The notes: generated by a model not told the origin, from the letters alone. A stretch of DNA of 64,000 nt from Cerrena zonata (GCA_038087015.1 JASBNA010000003.1:1798001-1862000); one strand, 5' to 3'. Shown: positions 47,620 through 60,154, counted from the stretch's first letter. Numbers and translations are program-made.

Positions 47620-48301
47620 GATTATGAGGTCAAGAGGAGAAAAGACAGGGAGGGATTGGAAGGGAGGTGAGTAGCAACTTCGAGGAGACTGAAGAGACGA
47701 GGGTCATCACACGGACCCTGTCTACTATATAACTGTTATAACATGGTGCGAGATTCCCGAGCTTTGACCTTGCGGCAAACATGATAAAAGAATAATGAGC
47801 ATTGCATAGGCGTTGACGCGGGAGAGAGGTTCCTTGTTCTTTGTTCTCTCAAAAGGGCTCTCACTTTATCGCCAACACTACGTCCACAAAAGGCCAGGCA
47901 CCAGAAGCCCCTTGCTGACTAAGCAGGTTCTATCCTCTTTTGGAAACAGAACAATAGTCCTTGTCCTCTCCGTTTCTCTCGTGAACCACCATCTTCTCCT
48001 TCGCGTACAGGATAGATTGCAGCCACCGTCGTCGTTACGTTGGCCTCATCTAAGAACCTGATCTTGCAACCTCGGAAGCACAGTCTGATTTTAATTTAGC
48101 CCTTGAGGCAGGTGGCTTGAGTTTCGAGCGCTTCCAATCAACTTAACCATGATTATACTGCGACCGCAATACGATATCGTCAAAACACTTCTTAGTACTA
48201 CCATCTTTGTACTATCGCCCGTCCAGCTATTAGCATATCACTGACTCTGCATCATTCCTGCTTTACACTCTTAATCTTGCCAGTTGAATAGAAATCCACT
48301 C
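47620..48301. other. divergent upstream region, nothing recognised
   Basis: About 680 nt between the arrestin-like and adenosine deaminase genes. A plus-strand ORF (47813-48061) has no recognisable features. No TATA box is obvious. Confidence 0.4.
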
Positions 48302-50648
48302 ATGGAGCAGTATTTGCAGAACAGGAGCTCTTTGATTGACCAAGATCTTTCCTTCAGGCGAGATCGTACCAAGGCTAACACTGTTTCTGAACTCTCTGCA
48401 GATCGTGCAGTACGACAAATTCGAGCGACTGAGGCAGATTCAGTCTGGCTTGCTAACGAGTCTGCATACTATGGTGACGACACATCACCGTGTATCTTCC
48501 CAGGAATGCAGTTTTTGACTGGTTGGTCTCGTATTCTTTCTCCTGTGACATTGACGGAATCCTAAGCGTACCCGTTATAGCAAAGAGTCTTATCATGCAG
48601 ACAAAGTTGTTCAAGCTCCTTGTGAAGGTACCTGTCTGAAGTTTGAGTTTGCCTACCCCCCGATTAATCTATCAGCAGATGCCGAAAGGTGCTTTATTAC
48701 ATGCACACCTAGATGCGACAGTAAATGCACGTCTCCTTCTCAAGTTTGCTCTCGAACATCCTTGTATACATATCCGCCTTTCTCGCCCATTGACCATCAC
48801 CAGCATCACTACCGCCATTCCTGAATTTCGACCCTTGACCGCTGCTTCTTCGGCCTTGAGTTTGACGTCTGACGGTTATGTACCGGGAGAGTGGGTTCCA
48901 ATTGTAAAGGCTCGCGACTCTTTCCATGAAAACTTTGGTGGACCCGAAGGCTTCGATAAATGGATTGTTGACGCTCTTATGATCAATCCTTCTGAGGCGT
49001 ATGAGCAATACAACACCACGAACAAGGTCACCTTCCTCTGTTATCGGGAATATTACCTCACACTCATGGACGGCTTATACCCAGATTTGGAGGAAGTTCC
49101 AAAGTACATTCGCCGTTTCCTCTGTAAGTCTGTGTTTGACCTCTATAAACATAACGACTGAAAAATGATATCACGGTCCAGGTCTTGATACGATACAAAC
49201 CTATCTGGCGCAAATATATCTACGAGTTTCTATCTTCCTCTGTGGATGACGGGATATCGTATATCGAAGCTCGAATCAACTTTCACTATAAGTAAACCTC
49301 TAAATCCTTTTCTGTCGCCGCATCTCGGAAACTTAATGTTGATATTTATAGACACATGTTTGGAGAGGATGGAGAAGAATCTGTACCCCATAGGGAATGG
49401 CTTATCGACCTTGAAGAGGTTACTGAACAATTCCGTCAAACATTGAAACAACAAGGACGCGGGAACGAGTTTGTTGGTATCAAGGTACACGAATAGTTTT
49501 CCCTAAAGGTCTGAATGTCATGATGAACCTTTTCAGGTCATATATACTACTGTTCGTCATGCTACTCCCGAAGGACTCGAATGGTACACGGAGGACTGTA
49601 TACAGCTAAAGCAAGAATTCCCGCATCTAATTATAGGTAAGTAAACCTTCTATTTTTTATTCCGGACCTTACTACCAATACTCACAACAACCCTTCTACA
49701 TAGGTTTCGACCTTGTTGGACATGAAGATAGCCTTAAGCCCCTCATCGACTATATTGACCCCTTACTGAAGTTCAGAAAACGACAAGAGGAGCTTGGCAT
49801 CGACATACCTTTTGTCTTTCATGCTGGCGAGACCACTGGGGATGGCACTAAAGCCGACATGAATTTGTACGACGCGATTCTGCTTGGTACAAAACGAATC
49901 GGTCATGGGTATGAATGATCTCACTTCTGTACTTCAGTCTCTCACTATAGCTCGCAGTTTCTCGCTTTACAAACACCCGAAACTATTGCAGATTTGTCGT
50001 GAAAGAGGCATAGCGGTTGAAGCTTGCCCTATATCGTAAGTATACCTTATTCAGAATATTCAGGGCATGCTATAACTGAAAATGACTTATAGGAATGAGA
50101 TCCTCGTATGCCTCTCTTAGATCCGAGTACACCGAGTTTATTCATAACATATCTCCCAACACAGCGTCTGACATCTTCGATGCCCATGCATCCATTACCT
50201 GCTCTTCTCAATCAAGGGGTCCCTGTTGCCCTGTGCTCGGACGATCCGGCGGTCTTTGGAAACATGGGTCTGACGTTTGATTACTTCCAAGTAGGTCCCA
50301 AACCATCTTGCATCGATTTGAAATCCAGTGTTGTCAGCGTGATTCTGATTTTTCATTGCCGCAGGTCTTGGTGGCAAGTGAAACAACCGGTCTATTGACT
50401 CTCGGACAGATTGCTCGGGACAGTCTTCAGGTGAATATCATATTAAAACCCTTGATTGTGATCTATTATCATTCTATCATTCTATCGTTTCATCACGAGC
50501 TGAACCCTGACGGCTTCTGTTGCAGCATTCTTTGTTGGAACCAGCAGAGAAAGAACATGCATTGCAACTGTGGGAGAGCCGATGGAATTTTTTTATCAGG
50601 TCTATTGTTGAAGACCATGGTTCTGTCGGTGATCAACAAGTCAACTAA
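48302..50648 (+). CDS. adenosine deaminase of the ADGF/CECR1 (ADA2) type
   Basis: Zn-dependent hydrolase that turns adenosine into inosine. The ADGF signature MPKGALLHAHLDATV (Zn ligands His-x-His) follows a helical N-terminus. Next come FHENFGGPEGFDKWI, DDGISYIEARINFHYK, FDLVGHEDSLKPLIDYI, IPFVFHAGETTGDGT (catalytic His/Glu), GTKRIGHGFSLYKHPKL, VEACPISNEIL and VALCSDDPAVFGNMG (the SDDP Asp pair). About eleven exons; the intron 49027-49084 removes an otherwise open frame so that NK joins IWRKFQSTFAV. The start MEQYLQNRSSLIDQDLSF has no signal peptide although most animal ADGFs are secreted, so this copy is probably intracellular. The last exon ends SVGDQQVN, stop 50646-50648. Confidence 0.9.
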
Positions 50649-51090
50649 TATTTTTGAAATACAATAATACAAGGTAAGTCGTACGCAATCCCTATGCAGG
50701 GCCTCATCCTGTTCCACCTGATATTCACACCGTTCACTATAAGGATGGACGTCGTGCGTCTCAGACGAGGACAATAGCATATCATGAACCAATGTAGAAT
50801 GATATCAATACGTTCACACACAGTACGACGACCTGAGAGCACATGCACAATATATAGCCAGTCGAAATATCAAGACATGACGAAGGTACGAACGAATCGA
50901 GACAGAACGCAGACCAGTAATCGCGTCTCTGAGGGTTAACAAGGCACATTGCTGTTAACCCTGCCGACAACGACCACTATATTGAATAAAATCATAGCGA
51001 GAGCATAGAGCAAATAACGACGAAAACATAAGACGCAATACGACAAGAAAGTATCCTGCGCGAACATAGTATAGGTGCAAAGCTCGCAGT
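50649..51090. other. convergent 3' flanks, nothing recognised
   Basis: About 440 nt with only small motif-free ORFs on the minus strand. Confidence 0.4.
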
Positions 51091-52498
51091 TCAGTTAGAA
51101 GCACGCAACTGCTTTTGCTTTTCCGCTTCCAACCGCTAAACATCGGGGTTGAGTTCAGAGTATAACCTCGCAGAGGATAAACGGGCGACGAACCTGATAC
51201 AATAACTGTACGGCCATTTGAATATTGTGAGGTTGTCCAGTGATCACCACTAATCTTTCATTTTCTCCGCCTTGGGGCGCAGGCCCTCCGTTGACACTAG
51301 TACCTGTCGCACCTGGCTCCATAATCTTGATATTACTAGCACTCAGATGACGGATCTCGTTGATTTTAGCACCTCCCTTTCCAATGATACAACCAACCAA
51401 GTCATTTGGAATGTATATTTGCTGGGTTTGCAAAGGACCAGTCGATCCCTGTTGAGCGGGAGGGTAAGTGTACCCCTGGAACGTACGACGAACCAGTGTA
51501 GGGTTGCTGTTGCTGCTGTTGTTGCGGCGGCGGCGGTTGCTGGGCCCTTCGGGAAGACGGTCGGTACGAAGAGTTATTGTGCGATGGCATACGCTCGTTC
51601 GCTTCAATAAGGATATTACCGATGTAGTAAGTTGCGATGTGAATCGCATCTGCCACACCAGAAACGCTCAAAACCCGCTAAGAATGCAACGGAGAAGGTC
51701 AGCGAGACGCAAGGAAGGGAATGGCGTTAACATTACCTCCGTGCTCCCCGGGAGCATTCCCTCACTGGCGTTCAACCTAGCCCCGCTTGCATCCTGAATT
51801 TCCTTGATTTTGGCACCCCCCTTGCCAATGACGGAACCCATCCTAGAGTTGGGGATCATAAACTTGATAGTGACTGCCCGACTGCCAGGGACGGAAGCCT
51901 TGTCGAAAGGTTCGTCGTTGATCCTACGGACAATGAGACCGAACGCCTAGGGAGCCATGCATTCAACTCGAGTGGGTTAGGGGTATACAGCGGGACAAAC
52001 CTTTGACACGGCATCCAACGGGCCACTAACGTTCAGAATACGCTCAGGGTTGCCAGGGATACTCTCTGAGACCATGACACGGGCCCCACTTTTCTCTCTA
52101 ATTTCGTTAACGTGGGACCCTCCTTTCCCAATGATGATGGACGCATCCTGGGTGACAATTAAACACCGCATATGAATGTTTGCAGAGGGAGGTGCGGAAG
52201 GGCCAGAAAGATTCGTAGTGCTATCGAGTCCTGTCTCGTTTGAGGCATTGGGGTCTCCTGTAGAGTCTGCCATGCCTGTCCTCTCGCCAGAGCGACCTGG
52301 TGACGGGGTGGAAGCAGCTGTTCCTGAGTCGTCTACAGCTGCGCGAGCATCTACTTTAGAGTCAGAGGCAGAGTGGGATATCCTAGCTTGTGAGTCATTG
52401 CCTAGTGACGTAGCGCCTGTATTGGCACGCTTATGCTTCGGTTGTTCAGAGTCGGAGGGGGAGCGGGACCTTTTGCGCGTCGAGTCAGCTTCTGGCAT
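51091..52498 (-). CDS. three-KH-domain RNA-binding protein (Rnc1/Hek2/PCBP-like), apparent frameshift
   Basis: Poly(C)-binding type protein that regulates mRNA stability or localisation in the cytoplasm (family knowledge). It starts MPEADSTRKRSRSPSDSEQP with a basic, Ser-rich tail. KH1: HMRCLIVTQDASIIIGKGGS; KH2: FMIPNSRMGSVIGKGGAKIK; KH3: QIYIPNDLVGCIIGKGGAKI. Each has the GxxG loop. Between KH2 and KH3 is a Pro/Gln stretch with seven Gln (51508-51530). The C-terminus, after a last intron, is RLEAEKQKQLRASN, stop 51091-51093. The frame breaks just after YVPG at the C run 51473-51476 (GGGG on the coding strand): one G must be dropped to continue GYTYPPAQQGSTGPLQTQ into KH3. A sequencing error is most likely because KH3 is intact. 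Confidence 0.87.
51508..51530 (-). repeat. poly-glutamine (CAG/CAA) tract
   Basis: Short run of CAG/CAA codons in the KH-domain protein between KH2 and KH3, encoding about seven Gln. Tracts of this kind often vary in length between strains. Confidence 0.6.
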
Positions 52499-53135
52499 GG
52501 TTGTAAGTTTCAGTGATTCCTCAGGACGTGTCAATGTCCTCGTTAGTGCGGTTCACGGGGGTGAGAGGTAGATTTGGGGATAGGTGGACGGAGAGGTAAG
52601 TTCTGAAGGGATGCAGTGTGGAAGGTGAGGAGGGGAGGAGGAGGGAGTGAGGTATGCGCCGCCATTCATGCAACTCACCTACTACCTTTTGTGCTGGCTA
52701 GAAGACGCGTTCGTTGTCGGCCCTGGCGTACTCTGTCGCTGTTGTGAGCGATGACGGGGAGATGTTTGCTGCTGTGGTTGTCGTTCTTGACGAAGAGCGC
52801 GATGGGATCAAGGCCATAATCATATATGCACTGCCAACCAAGTTCGGCATTCGCCGCAAAACGGCCCATTAGTCTAATTACTTGCCACATTCAAGCAGTT
52901 GGCCTGGCCCTTGTGAACATGTCTCGTTTCACTTTCAGGAAAATATTCAATAGTCCCTTTTCTCTCCGTAGCATACATCCTTGTTCAACCAACTCTAGTT
53001 TTTTTTTCGCAGTCGGTACCCAGATCCTGAGACGGCACACAGGTCTTGCTTCTTCGGTTCCCAGAGACCAACATCTTATGACCATCGGTCTCTTTTTAAA
53101 AATAGTATACCATTTAATAGAACATCTTTCGCCAC
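52499..53135. other. upstream region of the KH gene, nothing recognised
   Basis: About 640 nt between the KH start codon and the RING gene stop. It contains a G/A-rich run at 52560-52660, probably leader sequence read from the minus strand as C/T. ORFs on both strands lack motifs. Confidence 0.4.
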
Positions 53136-54186
53136 TCAAACTACCTCCAGCTCGTCGTCTATTCGAACCGAAGCACTCTGTTTGAGACTCCGTTGTGATT
53201 GTCGAAGTGCATGATACTGTTGATGTCAAGATAGGTACAATGGCCGTTAGGTTAACTGACAGATGTCGAAAGTCTGGAGCTCTCACTTTCTTCTGATATC
53301 TCAACGAAGACTTCCTCAATTGGTCGACTTCTCCGGTCAGTCTCGTGAGTTCGTGTTGATTGGTCTGAAGCTGAGTCGTTGCAAGCACGATACTCTGTCG
53401 TGCCTTGTCTAATTGGTCTTGCATCACGCGCTTCTCTTCTTCCAGATCGGCCTTGCGTTGTTTATAGGCTTGTCGATATTTACGGATGTCGTCCTTCGCG
53501 TGACTTCGTTCTCTTTCGACTTGTTGGACTAATTCTTGGATCTGAACTCGATCCCGTTCAAGCTGTGTCTCCTTCAACGTGCGAAGCCGCTGAATCTCCT
53601 GTTCAATTATTCTAGCATTGAGCTAGGATTTTAAAAATAGTCAGCCGTGATGAGATCCTCACTGAACGTAGTTCCGAAAATACAGTCCCTAGGGATCGTA
53701 GCAACGGCTGAAAAAGTATCAGACCAACTACTAGGCATTATATAGGAGGCACTTACTCGAATGTCAAAGTTGGGGGACGCGGTCTCGTTTATAGAATGCA
53801 GAATCCTTCCGCGCTAAGAATCATTTGCATCAGCTTGCAACAGGATATACCAATTCAACTGACCTATGAACAACGGCCTCGGCATCATCTGCTTGCATAG
53901 ATGTTTCTGCAAGCAGCTGTCTCGCCGACTCCATTATCTCATCTCCCGCTTCAACAGGTTGATCACGTTGAATGCGAGAGGAAGCGTCGGGTGCAGTATA
54001 ATTTGGGAATAGTTTAATCACCTTCCCTAATTTCTGAGGTGTTCTGCAGGTGGCACAGGGTTTCTCCGTTGCAAAACAGAATGTCGCACAATCGAGACAG
54101 TACAGATGGCCACACTGAGTAGCCATCGGAGGAAGTTCGTCGCCTAGGTTTTCAAAACATATCGTGCATTGGGCATTCAATAACAT
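53136..54186 (-). CDS. RING-finger protein with long coiled coil
   Basis: Putative E3 ubiquitin ligase of unknown target. The N-terminus has a C3HC4-type RING: CTICFENLGDELPPMATQCG then HLYCLDCATFCF and CATCRTPQKLG. After EAVVHR an intron (about 53808-53863) joins to ILHSINETASPNFDIR, then LRSLGTVFSELRS, then LNARIIEQEIQRLRTLKETQ, which opens a coiled coil of about 100 residues (QIQELVQQVERERSH, ADLEEEKRVMQDQLDKARQS). The last exon gives YHALRQSQRSLKQSASVRID and DELEVV before the stop at 53136-53138. The overall plan (N-terminal RING then coiled coil) recalls Zip3/HEI10 or TRAIP-like proteins, but no diagnostic motif decides it. Confidence 0.75.
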
Positions 54187-54483
54187 ACTAAACGCGTTGT
54201 CAGATAAGGAGATACAGAGAAGATGATGAGGGAAGAAGGTAAAGTTAGTGAGAAATAAAGGAGTATTTTAAAGGAGTACAAGCTAGAGGGGCAAGGGAGT
54301 CAAAGCCCGTTGAAATGTAGGTGGAACATGTGCAGTCCATTGTCAAATGCAAACGCGAATCAAGAGCGCCTACGCGCCTCAATCACGTGTCCGAAATTTC
54401 AAGAAAGCGCCGGATCGAGTGCTACAACCTTCTAACAAAAGTTATACAGCGATTAAGCTAACACCTACTCTATTATTCCCACT
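54187..54483. promoter_or_regulatory. divergent promoter between RING and BRX1 genes
   Basis: 297 nt between divergent start codons. The segment has an A-rich left part and no clear TATA box. Confidence 0.4.
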
Positions 54484-55607
54484 ATGGCTTCCGTACTGAA
54501 AGCACAGAAGAAAAACAAATCCGTTAAGGATGCCAAGGGAAAGCGCAAAGCTGATGCCATGGACATAGATGACGAAGAAGGACCCTCATTAAAACGACTG
54601 AAAAATAAGCAGCGAGTACTTATGCTTTCGTCTCGAGGCGTTACCCATCGAATGAGACATCTAATGAACGATCTGGAAGCACTTTTACCTCATGTCAAGA
54701 AAGGTGAGACTTACTTTGTTATAGCCCCTTACAGTATCGTTAACATTTGTCTCGCTCTAGACTCAAAACTCGATTCGAAAAACCACCTTAGCCTTCTCCC
54801 CGAACTTGCCGACCTCAACAACTGCAATAACGCCCTTTATTTCGAAGCTCGTCGCCATGAAGATCTCTATATGTGGGCTGCAAAAACACCGAATGGGCCG
54901 AGTATCAAGATGCACGTACAAAATATCCACACGATGGACGAGCTGAAGATGACCGGGAATTGTCTCAAGGGGAGCCGCGGCTTGCTTTCCTTTGACAAGG
55001 GATTCGATGAGACAGAGTGGGGCAAATTGACTAAGGAAGTCTTCACGCATGTATGTATTCTCGCAGTTTGCAAATGAAGCGATCTCATGTGTATTGTGTA
55101 GATATTTGGTGTACCTCAAACGGCACGAAAAGCGAAACCATTTATTGATCACATTCTAACGTTCTCAATACTTGATGACAAAATCTGGTTCCGGAACTTC
55201 CAAGTAAGTACGCTCCATGACATTATTTGGAAATAGCTCTAAACAATCGCCATTATAGATCATTGAAAAAGACCCCTTACAGCCAAATGGCCCACCGCAA
55301 ACCTCACTAGTGGAGATCGGACCTCGTTTCGTCCTAACTCCTATCCGTATTTTCGAAGGTGCATTCAATGGAGCAACGGTATACTCCAACCCAGGTGAGT
55401 ACCTCCATTCCGCTTTTTTTCCGTATCTCATTCTCACTTTTCTCCTCTGTAGAATTCGTCTCACCAGCGGCAGTACGTTCGGCTCTGAACCGAGAGAAAG
55501 GAGACAAGTATGGACAGCGGAAACATGCAGAGTATGAGAGGGCAGAACGTGGGGCTGCGAGGAAACTGGACGAGGATCAACTTGCGGTGCCTAAAGTCTT
55601 CTCTTAG
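54484..55607 (+). CDS. BRX1: ribosome biogenesis protein Brx1
   Basis: Brix-domain protein needed for 60S subunit assembly in the nucleolus. Start MASVLKAQKKNKSV with a basic tail, then RVLMLSSRGVTHRMRHLMND (Brix start), DSKNHLSLLPELADLNNCNN, EARRHEDLYMWAAKTPNGPS, MDELKMTGNCLKGSRGLLSF and FGVPQTARKAKPFIDHILTF. The end reads EIGPRFVLTPIRIFEGAFNG, ATVYSNPEFVSPAAVRSA and AARKLDEDQLAVPKVFS. Four introns, at about 54703, 55051, 55205 and 55394, all keep frame. About 295 aa, normal size. No damage. Confidence 0.96.
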
Positions 55608-55834
55608 GTTTCCTTTGTACTTTATCTATATATTGGATGCATCCCATTCTGTTTCAATTCCGACTCACCTCTCGTATTGTGTGAGATAAGATAGACGCCC
55701 ATCTCGGCCACGTGTTTACGCGTTGATTCGCGTTTTGCCCATGAACCTCATGAACGCGCTGAGAACATAACGTCGGTAGTTGTCGTATCCCCTACTGTGC
55801 CCAGAGCCCTTGTTAACGAGTCGGTTATAACATC

Positions 55835-57472
55835 ATGGACAACATATCCTCAGATGACGAATTCGGTATGTTTCTCAACATTATACAACAGAACCAGGAA
55901 CATCTGAATATAGACAGAATTGCATTTAATTCAAACCCAGGTTCCTACAACCCGACGACACCCAAACCAGCCAGGAAAGCCGCTACGCGAACCAATCGGA
56001 CTAGTAATGCTGTTGCTGGGCCTTCGTCTAAACCTGTCCCTGCGCCTAAGCGCGGGGCTAAGAAGGGAAAGCAAGGAAATGGAGACGACGTGGAACTGGT
56101 GGATCTAAGGTCGGACGAGGAGGTTCAGGATGCTGCACCTCCGCTGAAGAAAACGAAGACCGCAAAATCCTCGTCAGATAAACCCGGTCCTCTCAATGCA
56201 AAAGGGAGGGGGAAGGGGGAAGCGAGTGGTTCGGATGATGTTGTGATGGTGGTTCAGGTCGAAGAACCGGAACCTCCTGTACAGCGTTCAAAACCTACCA
56301 AACCCCAAGCCAAGGCGAGCCATACTGTGAAGGCAGCACCTGCACAAGGAGTGTCTGTTGCGGAACATGAACGTCTAAAGCAACAGGTGGAGAGACTGCA
56401 GAAACAACTTGATGAAGTACGCTTCACTATTATCCTCTTTGTTTCTTCATTGATCGAGGGAATTGGTATAGCGTAAGGCTATGGAGCAGACGCTTAGAGA
56501 TCAACTGGAAGAAGTACTCAGACTAAGACATACAGAAGCAGAAGAGCAGTTGGCTAGAGAACGGGAGGTTTTTGAAGCCAAAGTAGAAAGTGATTCTCTC
56601 CCTCAACCAGGCGTCGTGGTGGAACTAATCATGTTATAGAGCTGGAGCTTTTGAATGCCGAACAGTCTACGTTCATCTCTGGCTCGAACTCAGGATTCCT
56701 TCATTTCCTGAGCCGTGAAGATGCCGACAAAGAGAAAAAGGAGGCCGAGGATAATGTCCTGCGTTGGCAGAGGACCTCGGCCCAGAAAGACGAGAAAATT
56801 CAGGAGCAGCAGGCCCACAGTAAGGCTTTCCGTCATTTTCCTTAGCTCAACGCTAATCATCTGTGTTTCCTCCTCCTAGTACAACAGCTCGAAAAAGAGC
56901 TCAAACTCGAGGTCGACAGAGCGAAAACACTTGCAACACGGAATCCACCGACGAATGGACGTAGAGGTGGTACGGTGGAACCTGACGAGCGAACTCACGC
57001 TGCGGTGATTTCGCTGTACGAATCGATTTCCAACATTCTGGTGGTGAATGCTTCAGTGCATCCAAGTGAACACCCGGGACGGGAAGAACATCTCTTCCAC
57101 TGTATATATAGTACGCCAAACCCTACCGAGGGAATGATAGGAGGTACGTTCTTGTTCTCTCTTACCGTGATCATTTTTATTATACTAATATTCATGCACT
57201 GGATAGCTCTGAATTTCTCACTGCATAACGTATGGCAAATGGATGCAGATACAGGTGAACTGACCCACAAAGTCGAGTATCAACCAAAGGATCTAGACAA
57301 GGAACGCCCGGACTTAGTACAAGAGTTGGAATTCTTTTGCGATCCTTTCTCCTTCGCGTATGATCAACTTCATGTCTTTGTCAAAAGTTTGGCAGAGAAG
57401 TTTGAATCACTGAGGGAGGAAGAGGAAGAGGAAGAAAATGAAGTGGAAGAAGTGGTCGGTGAGCGAGAATGA
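55835..57472 (+). CDS. Csm1/Pcs1-like coiled-coil kinetochore protein (tentative)
   Basis: Proposed monopolin-type protein (Csm1/Pcs1), which clamps or cross-links kinetochore components. The N-terminal half is disordered and basic (ARKAATRTNRTS, KKGKQGNGDDVELVDL). Then a coiled coil: HERLKQQVERLQKQLDE, RDQLEEVLRLRHTEAEEQL, EKKEAEDNVLRWQRTSAQ, IQQLEKELKLEVDRAK. The C-terminal globular part reads VISLYESISNILVVNASVHP, EEHLFHCIYSTP, ALNFSLHNVWQMD, VEYQPKDLDKERPDLVQELE and FCDPFSFAYDQLHVFVKSLA. This order (coiled coil, LNF-type strand, YxPxxLDKE, L-F-pF-A-x-x-F) matches the Csm1 C-domain as I remember it. An acidic Glu-rich tail ends the protein. Five or so introns. Confidence 0.55.
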
Positions 57473-57619
57473 ATGTACAATTGGTTTGGATCTAATTCTA
57501 CATTATTTATTTTAGTGATGAATCCATGATTGCTAACGATAGAATATCTGTGCACATATCTACGTTCCTAAATCTTTGGATGCCGTTTTGGTTTGTAGTC
57601 CATTTCTACTTTTATACCC

Positions 57620-60154
57620 TCAATGTTGTCCCGTCATAGCCCATATCTTTGTCGCCCGTTCGTCATTGGCAAGAGTGGCCCGTTTGATGATGAGAGAAGC
57701 AAAACCGCCTTCGAGATCTGATCCGCCGAGGTTTGCACCAGCCTTTAGAAGAATATCGACCACACGTTCATGTCCCTGACGGGCAGCCTAGGATTTCTCC
57801 ATCAGTAAGATGCCTCTTGAAGATATGGGTCAGTGGTACTTACATAGTACAAGGCGGTATGTCCGAGATTATCTCTCAAATGGACAAGAGCTCCGGTCTC
57901 AAGCAAGACCTCGACGCATCCAATGCCTCCGTTTAGTGCTGCAACATGTAACGGTGATCTCCCAGATCCAGGATCGATGCAATTGACAATACCACCCCGA
58001 ATAGCAGTGTTCCGACTAGCGAGCAATTCAGGGTCTTCATTGAACACTGGGTCCGATTTTAGACAGAACCTGATCCCGTCGACATCGTCTTTGGCAGCTG
58101 ATAGATGCATCAAGAAAGGGTACAGAGCAACTTCAGTAAGAGCCGCCTCAGCGGCAGTCCATGTCCATGGTGCTGTTGAGTCTGCTGCGTCGGGTTTAGA
58201 CTCAGTCTCAGGCGGGGCGATCACGATTTTTGGTGTGTGTGGTTGGGTGATAGAGAGTCGTACTGCTTGGGTAAGGAGACCTTGAATGTTGTTGAGGGAG
58301 TTGTCTATGCCTACCGCTTGACTGCGACTTGTGGGCATGTTGCTTGGCGGAAGGGTCAGTTCACCTCTTAAGGGTGTACCCATCAGGGCACGGACTTGGG
58401 CGATTGAAAGCTCCGGCTTCTCAAGGAGGTAAGCCAACTTTGTAAGAGCACACTGCATAAATAGGGAGGGAGAGAGAAAGCATCGAATCAACATCGAGTC
58501 ATGTACGGACTGACAAGGAGAAAGCACTAACCTCTGGGGTCATATCACCTCCAGATACCACTCCTGTCATGAGTAAACTCCGACCAGCTTCATACGCCGC
58601 CGAAACAGAGCCCTTAGCACATTGCGAAATCGCTACTATAATAACCCCGCGATCGCAGGCATTTTTCAATTCAGCGATCAAGTCGGCGCGTTGGGGCGCA
58701 TTGCCTGCACCGAATGTTTCCAATACCACTCCTCTGGTTGGAGGTAAGAGGAATGCCCGGACCGTCGTAGCTGGGATGCCAGGGAAGAGACGTAATGTGG
58801 CTGGAGATAATTTTAAGAACAACAAGAGTTGGAGGAAGGACAAATGATGCCTTACCGACATGAGGGCTCATTTCTAATGTGAGCTGTTAGTTTTTAGCTG
58901 GGTTTAAATGAAATTATGATAGCACTGACGCTTATGGGCTTTGAAACGGCGAAGACTGGTTTGTCTTATGACCTCGTTCCAGTTGACGGTAATATCGATT
59001 CCAACTAACACGTTAGAATTAGATTGTTATTGGATAGAAACAACCAGGAAAAATTTACCGTTCACTAGAGGAGGAAAGTTTGGACTTTCAAATGCATTGA
59101 ATGCGTTGGACGATACTTTCGACACTCTGTTTCCTCGATGCAATGTATGATTAAAATATAAGCAGCACTCTACCTCAAACATTAGTAAAATATCAATTTA
59201 ACGGTGACAGTCATACCTACCAGGTATTATGAAGTGTCCGGCCAATGTAAGGGCCCCAAGAAGATTGTCAACCGCATCATTTCGGAGTTGTGATAGCGGG
59301 ATCTGTGCGCCAGTAACAATCTGTTCTTTGGGTTGAAATATGCAAAAAATATCACAATTTGATTCAAACTTACCACAGTCTTACCAAGGTCTTCTAGTAA
59401 GAAACCAAGGGCGGACGATGTGTAAGACATTGTGTCTGTACCATGAAGTACAACGAAGGCATCGAACGTTGCATAATTCAATTCAATTTCAGTAGCGATC
59501 CGGATCCAGTCTGTGCTACGAGAAAGTACATGAGTCTCAATATAAATCAGACGACAGGAAAAATATACCATCGATTTCGATATTACTGCTATCTAGTAAC
59601 GGATTCCACTGCGCTGGTTTTAGTCTTAAAGTTGTACAAGTAACGGGTAAAAGTACCTCTAAAATCGCATATCGAATTCGTTTGCTATTAGAAGCGTTTG
59701 CGGAGGTACGGGGAGTGACAAGGGTAGGAAGATAGGCTTCATAGACATTCTCAGATATTTTTGTGGAGGAGACATGAGTTCCAGGTTGTGCGTTGCGATC
59801 GGCCGACAATCCGAATTGACCAATAGGGCGTAGCGACCTTACTGGCAAGGTTGGAAGTTGATGAGGAGCAGGACGGGCGGGTGATGCAGGGGAGATAGGA
59901 CGACTTCCGGTGGGCGAATGTGAGGGGCTACCCTTACTGCTCTGGTTGCTCCATTCCCGGAAACCCTCAACAGAGGCTGAATGGGAGAACAAGGATTCTT
60001 CGTGCGGATCATGGAATCTGTGCTGACTACGTAGTGTTTCCGTCAGAAAGTAGGGTTCTGGTACGTAGCCTTGCTGTCCGACTAGCATTCCGATTGTTCC
60101 ACCAGTGTAGATCATCAACACCTTGGATTCATCGGAGGGCTGAGAAAGTTCCAT
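57620..60154 (-). CDS. type I L-asparaginase with C-terminal ankyrin repeats (ASPG-like)
   Basis: Hydrolyses asparagine to aspartate; by similarity to the ASPG/60-kDa lysophospholipase group. Start MELSQPSDESKVLMIYTGGT holds the first catalytic Thr (TGGTIGM). A disordered insert of about 90 Ser/Pro-rich residues follows. The second site is VVLHGTDTMSYTSSALGF, then GKTVIVTGAQIPLSQLRNDA, FNHTLHRGNRVSKVSSNAF and FGAGNAPQRADLIAELKNA. The C-terminal third has ankyrin repeats: GSGRSPLHVAALNGGIGCVE, HLRDNLGHTALYYAARQGHE and VVDILLKAGANLGGSD. About nine exons; the last ends KIWAMTGQH, stop 57620-57622. Divergent from TRP5 (326 nt between start codons). Confidence 0.93.

Noticed and set aside
49027..49161. 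Read-through of the ADGF exon into NKVTFLCYREYYL
   Set aside because: Removing the GTCACC...CCCAG intron gives the family sequence KIWRKFQSTFAV; the read-through is only intron sequence that happens to be open.
52176..52571. 131-aa plus-strand ORF opposite the KH-gene N-terminus
   Set aside because: Antisense of the Ser/Asp-rich N-terminal tail; no motif.
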